A stretch of 64,000 nt of DNA from Rosa chinensis (Eukaryota > Streptophyta > Magnoliopsida > Rosales > Rosaceae). The DNA is taken from assembly GCF_002994745.2 (NCBI RefSeq), contig NC_037088.1, positions 48,118,897 through 48,182,896 of the forward strand, in the 5' to 3' direction. A program made the translations under genes and the position numbers. Of the stretch, positions 33,954 through 45,229 are shown piece after piece. Within the stretch, counting starts at the first letter, position 1; each line of letters starts with the position of its first letter. Below the pieces are notes generated by a model. It was not told the DNA's origin and ran no database searches. It saw only the letters and a list, made by a program, of their open reading frames with translations.

Positions 33954-35041
33954 GTATGTCAATGACATAAACCTAATTGGAACTCTAGATGAGTTAAAGG
34001 AAACTGCTAAATACTTGAGATCCGAATTTGAGATGAAAGATCTTAGGAAAACAAGGTTTTGTCTCGGTTTAAAACTCGAGCACCGTAGTGATGGGATTTT
34101 GATCAATCAGTTTGCATATACTTAGAAAATTCTAAGGCGCTTTAATGAAGATAAAGCAAAATATGTGAGTACTCCCATGATTGGCCGTAGTCTTGAGCCT
34201 AGAAAAGATCTGTTTCGTCCAAAGGATGAGGACGAAGAATTATTAGAGGCCGAAGTACCCTATTTAAGTGCAATAGACTCATTATTGTACTTAGCTCAAT
34301 GCATAAGACCGGACATCATATTCGCAGTGAACTTGTTAGCTCGACATAGCTCTGCGCCAACATGTCTCTATTGGATTGGTATAAAGACAATCTTTCGATA
34401 CTTAAGAGGTACGATTGATATAAGCTTATTTTATCCCTGCAGAGAGAAGAGGAATGACGAAAGAATGGGATCGGACCCCATTAGGCATGGCGCTGCCGTC
34501 CACCATGAAACTATGGCCGACCATATTGCCGCCAATGTCGCCACCGCCACCAAGGATGGCCGGCCTCACCCACCCCTCTTACATCAAAATGATGGTGATG
34601 TTTTGATCGGTTTTTCTGATGCAGGGTACCTCTCTGACCCTCACAAAGGTCGCACCCAACGGGTTATGTCTTTACCATGCAGAGATTGTTACCCTACATG
34701 AAGCTATGTGAGAATGTATATGGCTAAGGTCTCTAATTAGACATATTCGAGGAAGTTGTGGTTTGAAGTCTACCACGGATGAACCTACATGCATTTTTTA
34801 GGATAATGCAGCTTGTATTGAACAAATGAAGTTAGGTTTCATCAAGGGCGAAAACACCAAGCATATATCGCCTAAGTTCTTTTATAATCAGCAACAACAA
34901 TCACTTAGAAAGATTGAAGTAAATCAAATCCGATCAGAGGATAATGTAGTAGACTTATTCACTAAGTCGTTACCAAAATCCAAATTCAAGAAACATGTGA
35001 AGAACATCGGAATGAGAAAGTTATCCAAACTTCCACGATTG
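33954..35041 (+). pseudogene. copia #2 RT end and RNase H
   Basis: The RT text resumes at NDINLIGTLDELKETAKYLR (the box equivalent to YVDD has become YVND) and passes through FCLGLKLEHRSDGI. It continues with VPYLSAIDSLLYLAQC and FRYLRGTIDISLFYP, an inserted GC-rich stretch (about 34488-34590), then RNase H (GFSDAGYLSDPHKGR, a frameshift, LGFIKGENTKHISPKFFYNQ). Stops and frameshifts are scattered through it. Confidence 0.85.
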
Positions 35042-35239
35042 TAGCAATCTGGGGGAGATATCGACATGAGGGGGAGTTATGATATCTACATGTTCGATCT
35101 CGAAGAGTGAAGGATATGTTGTACTCTTTTTCTCCTCCTCAAGCTTGTTTTTGTCCCATAGGGTTTTTCACTTGAGTAAGGTTTGTAACGAGGCAACGGA
35201 TGAAGCGTCACCACCAAGTTTGAGCAGCACAAAGGGGAG

Positions 35240-35457
35240 TGTTGAAGGAAATCGACTTATGTGTGTCCATTCAAACTAGGATTAGTTCCATGATTGTAAC
35301 AGGAGAGAATGTTCTAGAATTCCTAGTCCTATTCGGAATAGTTTTCCTTGTAACATTACAACATGTACTTTATAATCCCTATATATAGGGCTCATATTCT
35401 CAATATTGAATACACAATTCTCTCATCAATCTCTCTCAAAACTCTCATTCTTAAACA
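35240..35457 (+). repeat. 3' LTR of copia #2
   Basis: Follows the polypurine tract aaaggggag and runs TGTTGAAGGAAATCG to TTCTTAAACA, matching 14810-15030. Confidence 0.9.
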
Positions 35458-35900
35458 CTGTAATTATTATCTAAGCTCTTCGACATTCTTTGTTTCATAT
35501 ATTGATTATCCAGTGGTTTCTTTTGTACGTTGATAGTGTGTATGGTGTGGTTACAATAGTCAGACAGCAATCTAATTGCATGCATGGTGATGGAATTTTC
35601 AGGAAATTAAGAGCCAAATGAAAAATATTATTACAAAAGGCCAAAAAGAGCAATTATCTATTCAATTCCACAGTAACTAACACTACAATAGTTTTTTTTT
35701 TTTTGGGTGAAAATGACACTAGACTAGTTGCATTCCCAGTTTGTTTTCGGCTATGTGTAAAGGTAAAGATTTGAAGATTAGGAAGGTTTTTCCCTAGTTT
35801 GTTTTGGTGCAATATAGAGGTTAATTAACAACAGCAGAGAAGTTAAATATATAGGGGAGGATTCTGCAAGACAACAAATTAAGCCTATTGACACACACAC

Positions 35901-35936
<36 letters not shown>
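35458..35936. other. intergenic sequence between copia #2 and #3
   Basis: No gene. It ends in a (TA)n run at about 35903-35932 that directly abuts the truncated 5' LTR of copia #3. Confidence 0.5.
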
Positions 35937-36177
35937 TATGGATAATCATGTAAATAGTTGTTGAGTATAATAGGTGTCTATCCCTATAGATTGGTGATGG
36001 ATATGTTGTAATTGTAGGAGTGATTGAATTGTAATTGAGCATTACCTTTTTGTGTACACCATGTAGTCCTATATAAGGCTCCTCATGGTGAGATGAATAA
36101 TACACATCCTATTCTCTACGTCTAAACTCTCTCTCTCTCTCTCTCTCAAACTCTCTCTTACCTTTTATTTTACAACA
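35937..36177 (+). repeat. 5' LTR of copia #3 (start truncated)
   Basis: Starts at TATGGATAATCATG, which corresponds to about base 16 of the 3' LTR, and ends TTTTACAACA followed by CGTTATCAGGACGA. TATA box at 36070-36076. Confidence 0.8.
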
Positions 36178-36740
36178 CGTTATCAGGACGAAAACAAACT
36201 GGTTTAGGATCTGAATCACAAACAAACTCTTGGATTGGCTAAGAATCAGACAACATTCTCAATTCTGCACAAATAGACTGAAGATTCATCCGTTCTTGAT
36301 CGAGTAATGTTTTCCAAGATTTTTAATTTTATATTCATACTTATTGGAGTAACCCCCCCCCCCCCCCCCCCCCAAATCCGTTCTTGATCGAGTAATGTTT
36401 TCCAAGATTTTTAATTTTATATTCATACTTACCTTTTTGTGTACACCATGTAGTCCTATATAAGGATTCTCATAGTGAGATGAATAATACACATCCTATT
36501 CTCTACGTCTAAACTCTCTCTTACCTTTTATTTTACAACACGTTATCAGGACGAAAACAAACTGGTTTAGGATCTGAATCACAAACAAACTCTTGGATTG
36601 GCTGAGAATCAGACAACTTTCTCAGTTTTGTACAAATAGACTGAAGATTCATCTGTTCTTGATCGAGTAAAGTTTTCCAAGATTTTTAATTTTATATTCA
36701 TACTTATTGGAGCCCCCCCCCCCCCCCCCCCCCCCCCCCC
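36178..36740 (+). repeat. duplicated leader of copia #3 with two long C runs
   Basis: The leader segment TTCTTGATCGAGTAATG to ATATTCATACTTA occurs three times (about 36293, 36380, 36656). The second copy is followed by a repeated 3' half of the LTR plus leader (36428-36712). C runs of 21 (36353-36373) and 28 (36713-36740) follow the same TATTGGAG word. This looks like template switching or unequal exchange inside the leader; run lengths may include assembly error. Confidence 0.8.
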
Positions 36741-38300
36741 GTGAACAAAACTAAACTATGGGGAATAGGACCGGCATCGTACAACAAAATATGAAGCAAG
36801 GAAAGAGGAGGATTGGAAACCCAATCCGGGGGACACACTTTCCTATAAGCGAGAGCAGCAACACAATGAGCTGCCAAATTCGCTTTCCTGCTGGACCAAG
36901 TCCAGCTAACAGAGATAAAAGTAAGAGACAAGGATCTGATAACACGAACAATAGGAGTAACAGACCAATCTGGAACTAAACGAGAGTTGGAAAGCACAGA
37001 GATAAGCTAAAAAGAGTCCGACTCCACCGAAATAGAGGATAAAGATAAAGAAGAAGCAAGAGTCAAGGCCTCCATAATAGCATAACCCTCAGCAGCCATA
37101 GCAGAAGTAGCCATAACTGATTTTGATGAGCCGGTAAGGAGATGGCCTGAAGCATCACGAAGCAAGGTAGCAACAGCTCCATTTAAACTTTTACTATCCC
37201 AAGAAGCATCCGTATTCACCTTGAGACCACCAATGGAAGGAGGAATCCAATGAACAGAGGAAGCCAAAGAAGGTAAAGGACTGTGAACCGGAGAGCGATG
37301 AGAGACAGAAAGGAATTCATGAGCAGCAGCTGTAGCCTTTTGCGCAACAAGTAAAGGGTTTGGAGTAAGATGATCAAAAAGGCAGGAACATCTATATTTC
37401 CAGATATGCCAAACCATAAAGGATATATGAGTTGCCAGATTTGAAAGAACAGAAGAAGCTGAGTAAGAGTTGGAAAATAAAGCTTCAAACCAACCATCAA
37501 AAGTAGTAATGGATTGTAGAGGCACCCTATAACTCATAGGATGTGCAAACCAAGCACAGGCAACCCATGGACAAGTAAACAGTACATGCTCAATTGTTTC
37601 CACCGCAGAAGAACAAATAGAGCACAATGGAGATGAAGAAATGTAACGATAAAAGAGAGCATCCATAGTAGCAATAGCCCCAGCAAAACATCTCTAAAGA
37701 AAAGAACGAATTTTAGGGAGAGTATGAACCTTCCAAACCCTTTTCCAAGTAGAATCATCCACCACATGAGACTGATGATGATGAACTCATGGACCTGTGA
37801 AATGAACAGAGTGATGGAGATGATAGCCTGTACACACGGAGTAGTCACCGGATTTAGTGAAGGGCCATATCAGACGATCAGGAGGGAGTGGTGGACGGAG
37901 TGGCAAAGCTCTTATTGCATTCTGTTCCTAGATTGAAATAAAGTCAGAAATGGTGTCTAGCTCCTAAGTAGATGTCGAAGTGTTAATGATAGAGCTTACC
38001 AAAAGGGAATCAGGAAGACCACAGTGAGAAAGATTAAAAGAAGGAAGAGAAGGAAGCCAATTATCTCTTCCCAAATTCACCGAAGAACCATCACCAATCT
38101 GCCACAAAGAACCTCGAGCAAACAGAGGACGACCCTCCAAAAGGCTGGACCATAACCAAGATGGGGAAGAATCCCTGGATGCTTCCAAAAAAGAACAATT
38201 CAGGAAGTAGCGATGCTTAAGAACTTAGGCCCAAAGAGCAGTAGGGTTGTTAAACAGGCACCATCCTTGTTTGGCTAACAGAGCATTTATGGTTTAGGGA
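36741..38300 (-). pseudogene. LINE (L1-like) 3' part: zf-RVT and RNase H
   Basis: On the minus strand from 38300: the post-RT segment (ALLAKQGWCLFNNPTALWA, then SRDSSPSWLWSSLLEGRPLF and WQIGDGSSVNLGRDNWLPS), the zinc-binding zf-RVT motif (CSICSSAVETIEHVLFTCPW near 37610), and an RNase H domain (GGLKVNTDASWDSKSLNGAV, with AMAAEGYAIMEALTLASSL). RT and endonuclease are absent, as in a 5'-truncated LINE. At its 3' end there is the C run (G on this strand) instead of a poly-A tail. Several stops occur. Confidence 0.85.
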
Positions 38301-39190
38301 CAGGTGCTCTACAACCCAAGTCGTTGACCCAAGCTAGCTGCAAGGCCTGCCCAGCAAAGCACCTGTCCCCACATGTCACCACGTAAGCACCAAACAGAGC
38401 CCAGCTAATGGAAGGCCCAGAAGCTCCTTGTATCGAGCCTAGTAGAACTCAACCAATTGCCAGGCCCAGAAGATTGCCACATGTCGCTTCATCAGGCACG
38501 CCAATAGCTCCAAGCTGCAGCCTCCTTTTTCTTTGGCAGACCAAGTCGAGGCCCAGTAGGCCTACATCCTCTATGGTTCTGGGCCAGCTTGTCGATGCTT
38601 ATTCTTCTTCAGCCACGGACTGAGCCCAGCAAGCATAACACCACCAAGCACATACCCTCTTTGAGTCTTTGGTTAAGAAGAACCAAATGAAAGTCAAAAA
38701 TAGATATTTCCTCCACTGAGACTCGAACCAAAGTACATGTGTGTGGAAAAGAGGCACACAAACCACTATGCTGCCGTGATGTATGTGAACATGTTCACAC
38801 TTTTTATATATGATAATTGCTTGAAGCATTTATTTAAACCATTTTGTGTGTTATGTTTATGCTATTATTAGGCATCTTAAATTAGTATCATACGATTAAT
38901 ATCATTGATTGATCTGTGAGATATTATTTCAATTTGTTTTTATCATAATTGTTATTGCTACTTGTTTAAATTTTCGCACTAGAATATGTGTAGAAAATGC
39001 AGGTACTTAATGAACCAGAAGTTTATACATAAATATCGAACCTGTAGTTTCAATAAAGCCATAGAAGGAACTTGAAGTTTCCTACATAAATTCACCATAC
39101 ATGATAAAACAAAAAGATTTTACATGTTTAATCCGATTTGTCAAGCCATGTTATAGAACCTGAAGTTCCCATTAGTTATACATATATTTT
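38301..39190. other. uncharacterised sequence inside copia #3
   Basis: Not found in the other copia copies here. It has a GC-rich part (38300-38640, words such as AGCCCAG and GGCCCAG repeated) and an AT-rich part. A minus-strand stretch at about 38718-38768 looks like RNA polymerase III A and B boxes. No protein is supported. Confidence 0.4.
38718..38768 (-). other. possible tRNA-like A and B boxes (SINE-head candidate)
   Basis: Reverse complement contains TAGTGGTTTGTGTG (A-box-like) and, about 25 bp later, GGTTCGAGTCTC (good B box). A folded tRNA could not be confirmed, and no poly-A or target duplication was found. Confidence 0.3.
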
Positions 39191-39199
39191 CACATTAAG

Positions 39200-39530
39200 T
39201 CATGAAATGTTATGAATCTTCTCCAATTAGGCTCATCCAGTTGGATGTGATGTCTAGATAAGGTTCGGATGAGACTGTGTACTTATGTGAGCCTCGCTCC
39301 ACCAAAACCTCATACTTCCTTACCTAGTCGTATTCAAGTGGAGTTACCTCAAGGGTTGAGTAATATCCATGATTTAATGTCAAATTTTAGCAATTGAAAG
39401 TTTCTGGAAGAAATTACTTATCTAAAGTTGGCATGCTTTCTTGCCTGAAGCAAGACATGATTAGCAAGATATAGAATAAGCCAATTTGCCCAAAACAATA
39501 CAAGGAGAGGCACTTTACTAATTCTCAGAA
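39200..39530 (+). other. copia #3 spacer
   Basis: Related to the gag-pol spacers of copia #2 and #4 (TTAGGCTCATCCAG, GATGTCTAG, CGCTCCACCAAAACCTC). Here it lies before the gag C-terminal piece, which differs from the order in copia #2. Confidence 0.5.
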
Positions 39531-39960
39531 TTGATCACTATCTTGTTGCTCACTGAAATGAACAACAACCTCTTGTTGAGGAATGATCAAGCCAAGCCCA
39601 TCGGTACTCGAGCAGCACTTTTGCTTGAAGCAAATGATGTTGCTCATAGCAAACCTAATCGCGAAAAGAGAAATTGTGGTCGTGGAAGGGACAAAAAGTT
39701 TGACTTTTCAAGATAAGGAAAGAGGGGTGGGCCCATAAATGGCCCATATAACAGGCCCAAAACATGGCTCCATGTTATAGTGCCCCTGCTCAACAAGCCA
39801 AAATGGAAAGGAACACTGGTTCGGCCCGCCGCCACCAAAATTAGCATGATCTTTGTTATAGATGTGGAGGAATTGATTGCTGGTCCTGCACATGCTGTGC
39901 GATAGCCGAAACTGCAGATGAGTATTACGCCGGTCGTGGAACTCGAAAGACCAATTTTTT
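39531..39960 (+). pseudogene. copia #3 gag C-terminal part with degenerate zinc knuckle
   Basis: Reads LLRNDQAKPIGTRAALLLEA and SKPNREKRNCGRGRDKKFDF, then after frameshifts a knuckle-like CYRCGGIDCWSCTC near 39850-39890, where the expected H is not in place. The N-terminal gag is missing. Confidence 0.65.
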
Positions 39961-40219
39961 TTTTAAGGGTCAGTTCCTATCGATACTACACTAGATATCA
40001 TGGATTTTCAAGCAATTACTGAACATATCGAGGATTAGAAGCTCGAAAACATGGGTATAATTGGCCACTCATGCCATATTTTCATCTTAATGAATGAAAC
40101 ATCTTCGGATTTTGGTGATTTATGTTTTCAATTATTTTGGATTAAGGAAATGTGGTTATGTTCAAATATATTTAATTCAATAAACTTATTTATACATGTG
40201 ATCCATTGAATTAAATAAA

Positions 40220-41500
40220 TGAATAGGCATATTCTATGGGGAAGTTTGTTGTCGGTTAAAAGTGATATTACGCACACCATACTCCCAGATCGGAGATCTT
40301 TTTCAAACTTATTGTCTATTCATACCTCTGTGACAACCGTATCAGGCCAATCTAACCTGATAGAGGATTATGGCAAAACTCACTGTATGTTGTCCAATGG
40401 TACTGAACCTACCATTAATGAGGCCTTATAATCTCCACGTTCCAGAAGAACGTTATTGAGTATTAAGGACATTCGAACCAATGGTTATCACATTGAAACA
40501 ACTGAGAAAAATGAGTGTAATATCTTTGCATAACCTCCAAGTGTGTGGCCAGAAGTGTACATTGGAGAAATTGAAATATGTTAGCTAGAAGATAACTAAT
40601 TCAAGCAACTACTTGCTATGACATGACAATTTGAGACACTCAGGTCAAAGTATGATGCACTATATCCTCAACTCATCACAGGTGCATCCCCTTATGAATA
40701 AGGATTTTGTGTATAATGACACACTACACCAAGCTTACTCATTAGAAACATTTGATACTAGACCATCATATGCAAAGACTAGTACATACATCACCATTTT
40801 TCTGCACAGAATGCAAGGGAAATTTGTGGACATATCCAACCACCATGCAGACTAGTTAAATATTAATGGTTTTGGTTGATGTATAAAGTGATCACTTGTT
40901 ACACTATTGTCCAAAAGAAAACGCTATTTTTTCTAAACTCTCACCCAGATCACGAAATTGAGGGTTCACCACTCAGATTATCCCATAAAGTCCAAAAGAC
41001 TTGATAATGCCGAAGAGTTTATATCGAAGTCTTTCGATGATTATTGCATATCTCTTGGGATTAATGCTGAACATATAGTTCCCTATGTGCACACCCAAGA
41101 TGGTCTCGCAGATAGAATCTTGCTAATATGCACCAAGCTTCTAATTTCTACATAGGGCTATGCAATCTTGCATGCATCCATGTTGGTCCCATTGAGGCCC
41201 ACTGCTACCCAACCTTACTCCGCACTACAGCTGGTGACTGGATACGAACCTGACATCTCGCACTTACGAGCACTTGGGTATCCAGTCCTCGTGCCAATTG
41301 TGCCATCACAACGTACAAAATTGGGTCCTCAACAAAGGATGGGTATACATGTCGATTATGAGTCTCATCCATTATGTGCTCTTTAGAGCCGTTGACAGGC
41401 GATCTCTTTACTGCTAGATTTGCGGATTGTCACTTTGATGAGACAGTCTTTCCACTGTTAGGGGGAGATAAGAACATCACCGTTCTTGATGAACGACGTG
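40220..41500 (+). pseudogene. copia #3 protease remnant and integrase
   Basis: Protease region near 40260-40430 (THTILPDRRSFSNL). Then the pre-integrase zone and SLETFDTRPSYAKTSTY at about 40740, integrase core (RLDNAEEFISKSFDDY, HTQDGLADRI) and the GYEPDISHLRALGYPV block at about 41240. It lacks the long insert in the zinc domain that copia #2 and #4 carry. Many stops. Confidence 0.75.
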
Positions 41501-43660
41501 AATTAACATGGAATGTCCCCACAATGTTTCATCTTGATCCCTAAACCGCACAAAAATAGTGAAGTGTGGACAATTCTAGATCTATAGAGTATAGAATACA
41601 ATATGCTAGAAAGTTTCTCTGATCTAGCTAAAGTGACGAGGTCACATATACCTGCTGTAGATGTGTCTGCAATGATAGACGTCCCTATAGGATGTGTCGT
41701 TCCAGATAAAGGTACGACCATGGCGGCTAACCAGTCATATGTCCCGGCCCAGAAGCGAGGTAGACCATTAGGTTCGAAGGATTCTTATCCCCAGAAGAGG
41801 GAAAACTTGGCACAAATGAATCCTCTTGACATCGCAATCTCAAACCGATTCATCTCACGAGATAAATCCGGATTATGGGTATGTCCTAGAAGAGACGATG
41901 TTGGGGGACGCTCCAACATTTGAACCCACTCCCGAGAATAAAGAAATCTCAGTAAATTTAGTGAGATTTGGAATCAGATTGAGATTATCATCGATGATAT
42001 ATTAGTATTTGCGGTGGCCACCGAAATTATAATAAGCAATGACCTCGAACCCTGCTTTGTTGATCAATATCAACGAAGAGACGACTGGCAAAAAAGGAAA
42101 TAAACAATCCAGGTCAAATTTGATTCCTTGACAAAGAGAAAGGTGTTTTGAACCTATTGTTCCTATACCTCCCCATATTAAACTCGTAGAATTTAAATGG
42201 CTATTTGTAAGGAAGTGTATTGAGAAAAACGGGATTGTGATATACAAGGCTTGTCTAATGGCGCAAGGATTTTCTCAACCCTGTGATTGATTACGAGGAG
42301 ACGTATTCTCCCGTAATGGACGTAATACCATTCCGCTACCTTTTCAGTTTGGTAGTTTCCGAAAAACTGAATATGCAGCTTATGAATGTGGTCGCATCTT
42401 ATCTCTATGGGGATCATAATACAGAGATAGATATACATGAAAGTTCCTTAAGGACTTATGATACCCGATGCAAATAGTTCTAGACCACAGAACACTCTCT
42501 CCATTAATTTTGAGGAGTCCACTTTATCAATTGAAATAATCTAGACGGAGGTGGTATAACCGTCTAAGTGAATATTTGATCGGGATGGGATATGTGGATA
42601 ATAAACTATGCCCATGCGTGTTTATTAAGGAATCAAGTTCCAGGTTTGCAATTGTGGCGGTCTATGTCAAAGACATGAATTTGATTGATATTCCTGAAGA
42701 GATGAAGGAAACCGCAAAGCACCTGAAGTCAGAATTTGAGATGAAAGACCTTGAGAGAACAAATTATTGTCTCGACCTGGAGGCCGAGCACAGTGCAGAT
42801 GAAATTTTGGTCATCAACCAAAATTATATCCAGAAGATGTTAAGACGCTTTAATGAGGATAAAAGCAAGCACACCCATGGTCGTCCGAAGTCTAGAGAGA
42901 ACTGTATCGTCCTGCAGATGATAATAAAGAGATATTGGTGCAACAGGTGATTATTGTACTTGGCTCAATGCCCTAGACAGGACATCTCATTCGATGTGAA
43001 CTTGTTAGCTACATATAGTTCTGCGCCAACACGCCGCCACTAGAATGGCATAAAAGACATTTTCGCTACCTTAGAGGTACGGCGGATATAGGCTTATTCT
43101 ATCCCTACACATCAAGGAATGGATCAAACCCCTTGATCCTCAGAATGATGCTCGCCTCATTGGATATGCTGATATAGACTATCTATCAGACCCGCACAGG
43201 GCGCATTCCTAAACTGGTTATGTCTTTACCATTGGGAATACTACAATTTCTTGGAGGTCTATGAAATAGACACGTGTTGCTACCTCTTCGAATCATGCTG
43301 AGATACTAGCTCTTCACGAAGCAGTATGTGAATGTACATGGCTAAGAGCCTTTATAAAGCATGTTTGAAGCACATGTGGACTGCATTCCACCACTGATGA
43401 ATCGACCATTATCTACGAAGATAATACTGCTTACATAGAGCAGATAAAGACGAGTTTCATCAAAGGAGACAACACCAAACATATTGCACCGAAGTTTTCC
43501 TTCAATCAGCAACAACAGGAGCATCAGAAGATTGAAGTTAAGCATATTTGATCTGAAGACAATCATGCAGACCTCTTCACCAAGTCACTACCAAAGTCTA
43601 CATTCCAGAAGCATGTCCAATGTATTGGTCTATGTAAATTATCTGAATTACCTAACATGT
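41501..43660 (+). pseudogene. copia #3 RT and RNase H
   Basis: The linker has KRGRPLGSKDSYPQKR. RT pieces follow: DYEETYSPVMDVIPFRYLFS, GMGYVDNKLCPCVFIKESSS, with the YVDD box changed to YVKD near 42665. RNase H pieces run from about 43120 (GYADIDYLSDPH) to 43660 (TKSLPKSTFQKH). Frame changes and stops throughout. Confidence 0.75.
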
Positions 43661-44161
43661 AATTTTCAGGGGGAGTCGAAATCAGGGGGAGTATCTCGAA
43701 GCATACTCGTTTGACCGTCGTGTACTCTTTTTGTCATTCGTCTAGGGTTATTTTGTTCCACTGGGTTTTGTTACCTGGTAAAGTTTTAACGAGGCACATC
43801 TATCTTTAGCATGGTCACCCCACTTATACTACATCCTGAAGATGCTTTGATTCGACATATACGCATTTGCTCATCTTTTCCCTTCGACCACGGGTTTCTC
43901 CCACTGAGTTTACCGGGCAAGGTTTTGGTATAGCAACTTTAATGCATCCCTCTCGTAGACATACTACCTACTTATGGTGTTAATAAGAAGACTTCACCTA
44001 TCTCTAAAGTTGTGATACTGCTACCCCACACTCAACCGCGTTGTGCTCTTTTTCTCCTTCGACCAAGGTTATTTTTTTATTACTTGGCAAGGTTTTTGAT
44101 GAGGCAACTTAGAAGCATCCAGCCTAGGCAACACTATTGACATGGAATATCCAAGGGGGAG
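43661..44161 (+). other. copia #3 3' noncoding region and polypurine tract
   Basis: Similar in layout to 3037-3410: G-rich words after RNase H, two imperfect copies of a segment with TTACCTGG(T/C)AAGGTTTT, and the final polypurine tract caagggggag before the LTR. Confidence 0.65.
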
Positions 44162-44405
44162 TGTTGTAAATATTTGTGGATAATCATGTAAATAGATGTT
44201 AAGTAATAGGTGCCTATTCCTATAGATTGGTGATTAATAGGTTGTAATTGTAGGAGTGATTGAATTGTAATTGAGCATTACCTTTTTGTGTACACCATGT
44301 AGTCCTATATAAGGCTCCTCATGGTGACATGAATAATACATATCCTATTCTCCACGTTTAAACTCTCTCTCTCTCAAACTCTCTCTTACCTTTTATTTTA
44401 CAACA
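44162..44405 (+). repeat. 3' LTR of copia #3
   Basis: TGTTGTAAATATTTG to TTTTACAACA, TATA region at 44306-44312. Confidence 0.85.
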
Positions 44406-44697
44406 ATATTAATATTTTCAATTTGGCCTAGTAAATGAATGATAGTAACTCTAAAAAGCCTGTTAGCATTTGATCAAATTATGCCAGCCATTTGATTATG
44501 CTGTAAGAACCAGTTGTCCACTCTGGATGTGTTCCTGTATACGTACGCCAAATGAACACAAATGTTTAACATGTACATAATCTACTACTAAAGGAATAAC
44601 AGCTCTAGATCGAGCCTATTGTTTGCAGGTGTTCTTATTTTGCACTGAACTTAAGCAGATTAAAAAAGATATGCAATTTGAAAATTTATTTTGGGTA
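44406..44697. other. intergenic, host sequence repeated from 14530-14760
   Basis: GATAGTAACTCTAAAAAGCC and the following about 230 bp align with 14530-14760. No gene. Confidence 0.6.
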
Positions 44698-44706
44698 TAT
44701 AGAAAA

Positions 44707-45102
44707 GGACTAAATTCTGCTTACTACCCTGTACTTTCAAGAGTTTATCAGTTCAGTCCCTGCACTTCTAATTTAATCAGAAAAGTCCTTGCACTCTCTA
44801 ATTTCATCAAATCAATCTAATCCATCACCACTCCATCAATTTTCAGGGAAAATTTCCAAACTACCCATCTGCATTCACAACATTGACGCGTAGGCGGGTT
44901 GCCTAATGATGGGTAGTTTGGAAATTTTCCCTGTGAGAAGGTCCCATGTCAGCATTTTAACAGCGAAAATTGATGGAATAGTGATGGATTGGATCGATTT
45001 GATGAAATTGGAGAGTGCAAGGACTTTTCTGATTAAATTAGAAGTGTGAGGACTGAATTGATGAACCCTTAAAAGTACAAGGTAGTAAGTAGAATTTAAT
45101 CC
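44707..45102. mobile_element. MULE-type MITE, nearly palindromic
   Basis: 396 bp, flanked by perfect 9-bp repeats TATAGAAAA (44698-44706 and 45103-45111). Begins GGACTAAATTCTGCTTACTA and ends in the inverted match; the two halves are inverted repeats of about 190 bp. The termini resemble those of the Pack-MULE at 339-2118, so both may use one transposase family. No coding capacity. Confidence 0.9.
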
Positions 45103-45229
45103 TATAGAAAAATAATTGGGGAAACAGAAGGCTGGGGGTTTCCTGAACCATATCTCATAATTGGTAGCTGAACAGTTCTGTCCTCTACCTCCAGACAAAA
45201 CCCTTAAACATCACCTTATGTAGAAATCC

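Larger units (their letters stand above)
14810..35457 (+). mobile_element. Ty1/copia retrotransposon #2, outer layer of a four-level nest
   Basis: The 5' LTR is 14810-15030 and the 3' LTR 35240-35457; they match end to end with roughly 20 or more differences. Between them the copia order gag, protease, integrase, RT, RNase H is readable in pieces. RT is cut at 20071 and resumes at 33954, because a gypsy element with a 5-bp target duplication sits there. Without the insert the element would be about 6.8 kb. Many stops and frameshifts show it cannot move by itself. The bases flanking the LTRs (gtgaa, ctgta) do not form a clear target duplication. Confidence 0.9.
35937..44405 (+). mobile_element. 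Ty1/copia retrotransposon #3, degraded, with LINE insert
   Basis: LTRs at about 35937-36177 and 44162-44405 are similar along their length (same TATA region, CATGTAGTCCTATATAAGG, and end CAACA). The 5' LTR lacks its first 15 or so bases, replaced by a (TA)n run. The inside has a duplicated leader, an antisense LINE fragment, and then copia gag end, protease, integrase, RT and RNase H, each broken by many stops. It is more decayed than copia #2 and #4. The LTR family is that of copia #1. Confidence 0.85.

Noticed and set aside
36353..36373. C run as telomeric or centromeric repeat
   Set aside because: Pure homopolymer with no telomere unit; it is part of a duplicated retrotransposon leader.
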